Shown one piece after another: positions 7,404 to 9,527 of a stretch of DNA of 9,527 nucleotides. The first letter of the stretch is position 1. Each line of letters begins with the position of its first letter. This DNA is from Nitrospira sp. (GTDB lineage: Bacteria > Nitrospirota > Nitrospiria > Nitrospirales > Nitrospiraceae): contig SWDL01000242.1 in NCBI GenBank assembly GCA_005116795.1, positions 1-9,527 of the forward strand, written 5' to 3'. The translations under genes and the position numbers were made by a program. The notes below the pieces were generated by a model. That model saw only the letters and a program-made list of their open reading frames with translations. It ran no database searches and was not told where the DNA came from.

Positions 7404-8672
7404 CTAGACTTTTGCCCTGTCGTGTGCGCTTGCCTCGATCTCCCCGGCCAGCAACACGGCTTCTGCGATCTCCCGCATCGATTTTCGCAAATCCATGCTC
7501 TGACGTTGCAGGAGCCGAAAGGCTTCTTGCTCGGAGAGTTTCTGCGACCGCATCAGGTACCCTTTCGCCTGCTCGACCAGTTTTCTGACCGCCAGGGCTT
7601 CCTGCATCTCGAATGACTTTTCCTGGAGCGTCGCATGTTCCATCGCAATCGCCGTCTGGTTGGCAATCGCCTGCATCAGCCTGACTTCTTCATGGGAAAA
7701 CGCATGGGGCACCGACGTATAGCTATTGATGACCCCTACGGCCTTCTCACGCACCAGCATCGGCACCGACAGCAACGAGCAGAGTCCTTCCCGCTTGGCC
7801 ATCTCCGGATACATATAGTCACGGTCCTGCGTGACGTCGGGCACGAGGATCGGTCGGCGATCGAGCACCGCGCGGCCGCTGATGCTTTGCCCCAGCTTGA
7901 GGTTCGGCTTGCGCCGGTACTGCTCGCTCAGACTTTGGGTCGCCGCGATCCTCAGCTCCTCCTTGTCTTGATCCAGCAACATGATCGAGCAGATTTTCGA
8001 GCCCATCATCTGGGCGGTCATCGTCACGATGAGCTGGAGCATATCCTCAAGAAGACGGTTGGAGACCACCGTTTCAGAAACTTGAGACAGGGTCTCGACT
8101 TGAATGACCTTGCGTCGCATCTCTGCGTAGAGCCGGGCATTTTCAATCGCGCCCCCGACTTGGTTGGCAATGGTGGAGAGCAGGGCCAGCTCGTCGTCCC
8201 GATACCGGCGGGGGCGCTTGTGCTGGACATTGATGACGCCGATGACTTCCTTCTTGGCGAGAATCGGCACGGACACGAAGGCCTGATGGCGATCCTCCGG
8301 TAGATTGTGGAAAAACTTGAAGCGAGGATCGTCGCTCGCATTGCTCGGGATGACGACCCGGATCCGTTCCCGCGCAACCCATCCGGTGATCCCTTCGCCC
8401 AAGCCGATCGTGATCCGCCCGATGAGCTTGGGATGTGGGTTCTTGGAGGCCCGCAGGATGAGCTCTCCCTGGCCCTCCGCGAGCAGATACAGCAGGCAGG
8501 CGTCGGCCTTGGTGACCTCCACCACGACGTCGACGATATGTCGCAAGACCGTCTCGAGGTCCAGCGTGCTGCTGATGGATTCAGTGATGCGATGGAGGAC
8601 ATCGACCTCTCGGGTCTTTTGACGGAGCGCCTGCTCCAGGTCGTGGGTGGACGTGTCGCGCGGTGTTCGCAT
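7404..8672 (-). CDS. GAF-GAF-ANTAR transcription antitermination regulator
   Basis: 422 aa soluble regulator. A short predicted coiled coil (about 10-35, EQALRQKTREVDVLHRI) precedes GAF domain 1 (about 38-180; LGEGITGWVARE, ASDDPRF, SVPILAKKEVIGVINVQ), then GAF domain 2 (about 206-347; LGQSISGRAVLDRRPILVPDV, SVPMLVREKAVGVINSY), and a C-terminal ANTAR domain (about 356-412; VEQAKGYLM, SEQEAFRLLQRQSM, REIAEAV). ANTAR domains bind RNA with paired six-base-loop hairpins and prevent termination. There is no receiver or kinase domain, so the signal is probably a small ligand or redox/gas cue sensed by a GAF domain; which one cannot be read from sequence. It lies 18 nt after aroB and directly upstream of a leader with the expected ANTAR RNA features, making the nadE operon its likely target. 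Start is ATG with only a weak upstream purine stretch. Confidence 0.9.
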   Translation of the reverse strand: MRTPRDTSTHDLEQALRQKTREVDVLHRITESISSTLDLETVLRHIVDVVVEVTKADACLLYLLAEGQGELILRASKNPHPKLIGRITIGLGEGITGWVARERIRVVIPSNASDDPRFKFFHNLPEDRHQAFVSVPILAKKEVIGVINVQHKRPRRYRDDELALLSTIANQVGGAIENARLYAEMRRKVIQVETLSQVSETVVSNRLLEDMLQLIVTMTAQMMGSKICSIMLLDQDKEELRIAATQSLSEQYRRKPNLKLGQSISGRAVLDRRPILVPDVTQDRDYMYPEMAKREGLCSLLSVPMLVREKAVGVINSYTSVPHAFSHEEVRLMQAIANQTAIAMEHATLQEKSFEMQEALAVRKLVEQAKGYLMRSQKLSEQEAFRLLQRQSMDLRKSMREIAEAVLLAGEIEASAHDRAKV

Positions 8673-8690
8673 CTCGCCCGAACCGGTTCC

Positions 8691-9230
8691 TTAACCTCGT
8701 CGTCGCGGCGGTTGGGTGCGCCGGCCCTCTCGAGCCTGCTCACGGAACCATCCCTCGACGTCCTGTCGCTCCAAGGGTCTCACTTCAACCTGTCCGATGG
8801 CCCGGGGCAGCACGCATTGAACTCGCCCCCGGCTGACCTTCTTATCATGCTGCATCGCGGTCCAGAGCGTTGCGAATCGGACGGACGGCACGTCCGTCGG
8901 AAGACCGGCCTGGGTGATGAGGCGCCGCTGCCGTACCACCACGTCGTCGCTGCAGAGGCCGAGTCGTCGGGCCAAGAGGGCTTCCTGTACCATCCCGATC
9001 GCCACGGCCTCTCCATGAATGAGTCGTCGGTAACGGCCCAGCGATTCCAAGGCGTGGCCGATCGTATGGCCATAATTAAGAATACGACGGAGCCCGCTCT
9101 CGCGCTCATCCTGCTCCACCACCGAGGCCTTGATCCGGCAGGAACGGGCGACCACGTTCGCGACAAGCTCATCGTCCCGTTTGACGATCGGCTCGATGTT
9201 CTCCTCCAGGGAGGCGAAGAGGTGGTCGTC
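8691..9230 (-). CDS. aroB: 3-dehydroquinate synthase, C-terminal part (5' end missing at a junction)
   Basis: Second enzyme of the shikimate pathway, converting DAHP to 3-dehydroquinate. About 180 residues are recognisable, from DDHLFASLEENIEPI to the stop at 8691, against a normal length near 360. Conserved parts: KASVVEQDERESGLRRILNYGHTIGHALE, with a metal-ligand histidine, and LIHGEAVAIGM with a second; then DKKVSRGRVQCVLP. The NAD-binding N-terminal domain and the AEVIKYG-type segment that should immediately precede DDHLF are absent: the open frame continues to 9476 but encodes nothing AroB-like (the codons there are antisense to another gene). As written, the gene is broken at about 9225-9235. 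The regulator gene begins 18 nt after its stop. Confidence 0.9.
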   Translation of the reverse strand, partial: DDHLFASLEENIEPIVKRDDELVANVVARSCRIKASVVEQDERESGLRRILNYGHTIGHALESLGRYRRLIHGEAVAIGMVQEALLARRLGLCSDDVVVRQRRLITQAGLPTDVPSVRFATLWTAMQHDKKVSRGRVQCVLPRAIGQVEVRPLERQDVEGWFREQAREGRRTQPPRRRG

Positions 9231-9239
9231 ATTCTGGAG
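9219..9239. other. Breakpoint between aroB and unrelated plus-strand genes
   Basis: To the left the minus strand encodes AroB in register up to DDHLF (codons to 9230); to the right the plus strand encodes a different protein recognisable from about 9219. The two coding signals overlap by only about 12-20 bases, so a short shared sequence joins two opposed, incomplete genes. Either a misassembled (chimeric) join near a contig end or a genuine inversion or recombination is possible. Confidence 0.65.
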
Positions 9240-9425
9240 CGGGACACGGACGCACCGGTCACGGCGTACGACTACAAACTGCTCGCCACCACGAAGACGT
9301 CCACGCTGGAGAAGGAACTCGGCGAGGTGGGAGACGGCGGTTATCAGATCGTGGGCATGACCATCGGCAAGACAGCCGTGGGCGGCAAGGAACTGATCGC
9401 CATCACGCGGCGGCCGCGCCGCTAG
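9219..9425 (+). CDS. C-terminal fragment of an unidentified repeat-type protein
   Basis: Plus-strand frame, stop TAG at 9423. From about EVVVILERDTD onward it reads like real protein: YDYKLLATTKTSTLEKEL, GYQIVGMTIGKTAVGGKELIAITRRPRR. The stretch EVVVILER resembles the later KELIAITR, suggesting two tandem units of a small domain in which a YxYKLLAT...TSTLEKEL unit ends in GGKEx-V/I-x-I-x-R. I recall similar hypothetical proteins in Acidobacteriota and relatives but cannot name a family securely. The N-terminal part is missing because left of about 9219 the same strand is antisense to aroB. The open frame that extends left to 8307 is not believed to be coding there. Confidence 0.5.
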   Translation, partial: EVVVILERDTDAPVTAYDYKLLATTKTSTLEKELGEVGDGGYQIVGMTIGKTAVGGKELIAITRRPRR

Positions 9426-9427
9426 CC

Positions 9428-9527
9428 GTGCTGGGTGGGCGACGCGCGGCCACAGTTGCGGTCCTGGTCGCCGCAACCATCTCCTCCTTCAGGGCCCAGG
9501 AACCAGGACAGGCTGCCTATCTCCGGT
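9428..9527 (+). CDS. Start of a probable secreted protein (truncated by window edge)
   Basis: A GTG two bases after the preceding stop opens a frame to the window end: VLGGRRAATVAVLVAATISSFRAQEPGQAAYLR. It looks like a signal peptide: arginine pair, hydrophobic core of about 14 residues, and an FRAQ cleavage region. Only about 33 residues are visible, so no function can be given. Close spacing suggests co-transcription with the fragment before it. Confidence 0.45.
   Translation, partial: MLGGRRAATVAVLVAATISSFRAQEPGQAAYLR

Noticed and set aside
6420..7616. 398-codon open frame on the plus strand
   Set aside because: Antisense to nadE, the leader and the end of the regulator gene; it runs across the promoter and terminator and shows no recognisable domain.
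8307..9200. Upstream part of the 372-codon plus-strand frame ending at 9425
   Set aside because: Antisense to the regulator and to aroB, both clearly real; only the last 70 or so codons look like genuine protein.
9231..9476. N-terminal extension of the minus-strand aroB frame
   Set aside because: Its translation lacks AroB motifs and is antisense to a better plus-strand coding signal, so it is treated as lying beyond the breakpoint.

Overview
The window is a compact bacterial block of nitrogen-assimilation genes, almost all on the minus strand. Coding density and GC content are high, and the gene set (GSI glutamine synthetase, Amt with signal peptide, PII, GlnD, two-domain NadE) would suit Nitrospirota or a related environmental phylum. 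That assignment is an impression from protein style only; no taxonomic marker is present.

In the direction of transcription (right to left) the layout is: the 3' part of aroB (about 9230-8691); an 18-nt gap; a GAF-GAF-ANTAR regulator (8672-7404); a 177-nt leader region (7403-7227); then nadE (7226-5451), amtB (5407-4004), glnB/PII (3897-3559), glnD (3562-845) and the 5' part of glnA (797-1, running off the window). Gaps inside the nadE-glnA series are 43, 106, -4 and 47 nt, so it reads as one operon. Together these genes make a near-complete nitrogen circuit: ammonium entry (AmtB), the PII signal protein, the enzyme that uridylylates it (GlnD), ammonium assimilation (GlnA), and a glutamine-consuming NAD synthetase at the head.

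The most interesting part is the leader ahead of nadE. It contains a strong sigma70-type promoter (TTGACA, 18 bp, TATAAG), then two hairpins each with a six-base loop carrying A at position 1 and G at position 4, then an intrinsic terminator whose 5' arm is the same eight bases used by the 3' arm of the second hairpin. This is the architecture of an ANTAR-responsive antitermination leader, and an ANTAR-domain protein is encoded immediately upstream. I infer that the GAF-GAF-ANTAR protein controls read-through into the whole nitrogen operon. I saw no convincing sigma54 promoter in the gaps I examined.

The right end is anomalous. AroB homology stops abruptly near 9230 and the sequence switches to what looks like the C-terminal end of an unrelated plus-strand protein (to 9425), followed by the start of a probable secreted protein (9428 to window end). 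This may be a chimeric assembly join or a real rearrangement; the order of genes right of about 9230 should not be trusted without checking.
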